From: Scytonema tolypothrichoides VB-61278
GTDB taxonomy: Bacteria; Cyanobacteriota; Cyanobacteriia; Cyanobacteriales; Nostocaceae
Assembly: GCF_000828085.3 (NCBI RefSeq)
Contig: NZ_JXCA02000019.1
Location: 149,248-213,247 of the forward strand
Direction: 5' to 3'
Length of the DNA stretch: 64,000 nucleotides
Each line of letters begins with the position of its first letter. Position 1 is the stretch's first letter. Made by a program: the position numbers and the translations under genes. Positions 62,795 through 64,000 of this stretch are shown here, one piece after another. Below the pieces are notes generated by a model. That model did no database searches. It saw nothing but the letters and a program-made list of their open reading frames with translations, and was not told the origin of the DNA.

Positions 62795-63367
62795 ATGAGA
62801 CTAACTCACTATCACCACAAAGAAGAGCTTCCTTTCAAAAGTCTATCAGTCTTGAACATAGAAGAAGCTCTGACAATAGCAACACAATTGCAAGCCAAGG
62901 AAGGAACTGTATACCGAAGATTTAAAGATCCTCGGAAATATCTTGAAGCAAGAATTGCAACCGAGAAATGGCTTCTAGATGAATTTATCAAGAAAGGTGG
63001 AGAGCCAAAAACAACATTTCCCCTATATATGGTGGTTGAAAATGCAATTTGGATAGAAGAAGGATACAACGGTCAAAGTAGGAAAATACAGATTCCTGTA
63101 TCTGAATTTGAACAAAAAGAAATCAGCTTTACCTATCCAGACAGCATGGTAAGTTATTGGCTCAAAGATAAAAAACAAGAAACTTTCTATCAGCCAGACT
63201 ATCATGGACAAGTATTTCGATTAGATGAAATTCTTCAAATAATAGAAAAATACGGGATTCCGACATCAGAATGGAAAACACAAGAAACGAGAAAACACGA
63301 TATATTTATCGAAGCTCAAATATGGAATGAGCAAGTGATTCTGGATTATCTCAAAAACAACCATTAA
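62795..63367 (+). CDS. Orphan soluble protein of unknown function
   Basis: The start at 62795 is preferred because upstream codons of the frame (from 62687) are repeat-derived. The 190-aa protein is charged and soluble (HYHHKEELPFKSLSVLNIEE; VYRRFKDPRKYLEARIATEK; IPVSEFEQKEISFTYPDSMV; WNEQVILDYL). Similar unnamed proteins occur in Gram-positive bacteria, as far as I recall; no function is known. AT-rich codon use and its place between repeats suggest recent acquisition. No ribosome binding site is visible. Confidence 0.65.
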   Translation: MRLTHYHHKEELPFKSLSVLNIEEALTIATQLQAKEGTVYRRFKDPRKYLEARIATEKWLLDEFIKKGGEPKTTFPLYMVVENAIWIEEGYNGQSRKIQIPVSEFEQKEISFTYPDSMVSYWLKDKKQETFYQPDYHGQVFRLDEILQIIEKYGIPTSEWKTQETRKHDIFIEAQIWNEQVILDYLKNNH

Positions 63368-63470
63368 GTATTTATACTTTGCTACCTTGACGCCCAGTAT
63401 ATTTATTTAACTGACACATGTAACCAAAAAAGTTTCTTTGAGATTTTGTTAACAGCAGCCAGTAATAGAT

Positions 63471-63571
63471 AGGACTTACGCACGATCTGCCACCAAACCG
63501 GTTTCTTCGTTCATCTTTGGTTGCGAAACAGACGATTTTTGGTAGAAACCGGGTTTCTTTGCGTAAGTCCT
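63471..63571. mobile_element. MITE-like palindromic element, copy 2
   Basis: The ends AGGACTTACGCA and TGCGTAAGTCCT are a perfect 12-bp inverted repeat around a 77-bp core. The core is itself partly palindromic (CCAAACCGGTTTCTT and AGAAACCGGGTTTCTT). The same ends occur at 9005-9089. There is no coding capacity, so it would be moved in trans. Confidence 0.75.
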
Positions 63572-63707
63572 GATAGAAATAGTAGGGAAAATACTATCAA
63601 ATTGAGTTTTCCCCCTAACCCATTTTTAATTTGTGGGAGTACGGGGTAGTTTTCAAAGACTGAACTGCAAGCCGAGATGTATAACTCTCTACATCGTTAG
63701 GGAAACA

Positions 63708-64000
63708 CTACAATTTCACTCCAGCAGGAAGAAGCACTGTATCGATCGCATGAATCACGCCATTACTAGCTTTGACATCTGCTTTGGTGACTTTTGCTTT
63801 ATCCACCGTTACACCGTTGCCAACCTTAACGTTAACTGAGGTACCTTCAACTGTGTCAACCTTTCCTGATTTCAGGCTTTTGGAATCAAGTGAACCAGAC
63901 ACGACATGATAGGTCAAAATCTTTTTCAAGGTTTCCTTGTTTTCTGGCTTGAGCAGTTTTTCCAAAGTTCCTTTTGGTAGTTTGGCAAATGCAGCATCTG
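63708..64000 (-). CDS. Fasciclin (FAS1) domain protein, 5' part beyond the window
   Basis: The visible 97 residues are the second half of a FAS1 domain: [20 protein letters not shown], then [36 protein letters not shown] and [17 protein letters not shown] at the C-terminus. The gene starts to the right of 64000. Full-length relatives are about 130-200 aa exported single-domain proteins. It is related to the FAS1 part of the protein at 475-2169, but shorter in the loops. Confidence 0.9.
   Translation of the reverse strand, partial: DAAFAKLPKGTLEKLLKPENKETLKKILTYHVVSGSLDSKSLKSGKVDTVEGTSVNVKVGNGVTVDKAKVTKADVKASNGVIHAIDTVLLPAGVKL

Overview
The window is chromosomal DNA of a filamentous, very probably heterocyst-forming cyanobacterium (Nostocales). 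The evidence is frequent GCGATCGC-type (HIP1-like) octamers, a kaiA-kaiB-kaiC cluster with the short C-terminal-only KaiA typical of Anabaena/Nostoc, a TolC gene directly behind kaiC, a 31-codon petL, a Ycf20/DUF565 gene, the PSII S4-domain protein, an XisI homologue, and many short tandem repeats and small palindromes of the kind that fill Nostocales intergenic DNA. The species cannot be named from the sequence alone.

Layout. 0-2.2 kb: tandem repeats, then an SLH-fasciclin-beta-barrel envelope protein. 2.2-8.3 kb (all minus strand): a matrixin-like metalloprotease whose 3' end was amplified three times by a 234-bp tandem repeat, secG, gpmI and an ABC-F ATPase. 8.6-15.8 kb: acetyltransferase, alpha/beta hydrolase, small exported proteins, and an RDD/pentapeptide-repeat membrane protein with a small membrane partner. 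15.8-18.1 kb: a gene-poor strip with tRNA-Val(GAC) and, newly recognised here, a decayed trypco1 plus trypsin-like protease module. 18.2-21 kb: SDR, PSII S4 protein and two conserved cyanobacterial proteins. 21-25.8 kb: kaiA-kaiB-kaiC-tolC on the minus strand. 27.2-31 kb: a divergent 1253-aa hybrid histidine kinase with degenerate receivers.

31.2-35.8 kb: GT39-type glycosyltransferase, lipoprotein, Ycf20 and glycerate kinase. 35.8-48.2 kb: a signalling island on the minus strand, in transcription order PAS-REC regulator, 1056-aa double kinase, DUF4258/DUF2283 toxin-antitoxin-like pair, orphan xisI, 1837-aa double kinase, CheR-PAS methyltransferase. 48.4-54.8 kb: SelO, GNAT, bioB, petL, an exported protein, aroB, Uma2 nuclease. 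55-64 kb: prolyl oligopeptidase, ExoD, lipid kinase, TPR remnant, phosphoribosyltransferase, GPH-type MFS transporter with a duplicated 3' fragment, an orphan protein, a MITE-like repeat, and a second fasciclin gene cut by the window end.

The strongest theme is invasion of genes by intergenic-type repeats. All three hybrid kinases carry repeat-derived sequence at the same place, the linker between the first ATPase domain and the first receiver. In one of them this is an 8-bp tandem array, whose copy number change would shift the reading frame. Other palindromes sit in frame inside CheR, a PAS domain and an ATPase region. No completely new system is claimed. The trypco1/trypsin relic, the repeat-invaded kinases, the xisI/toxin-antitoxin nest and the clock-adjacent kinase are the best places to look further.
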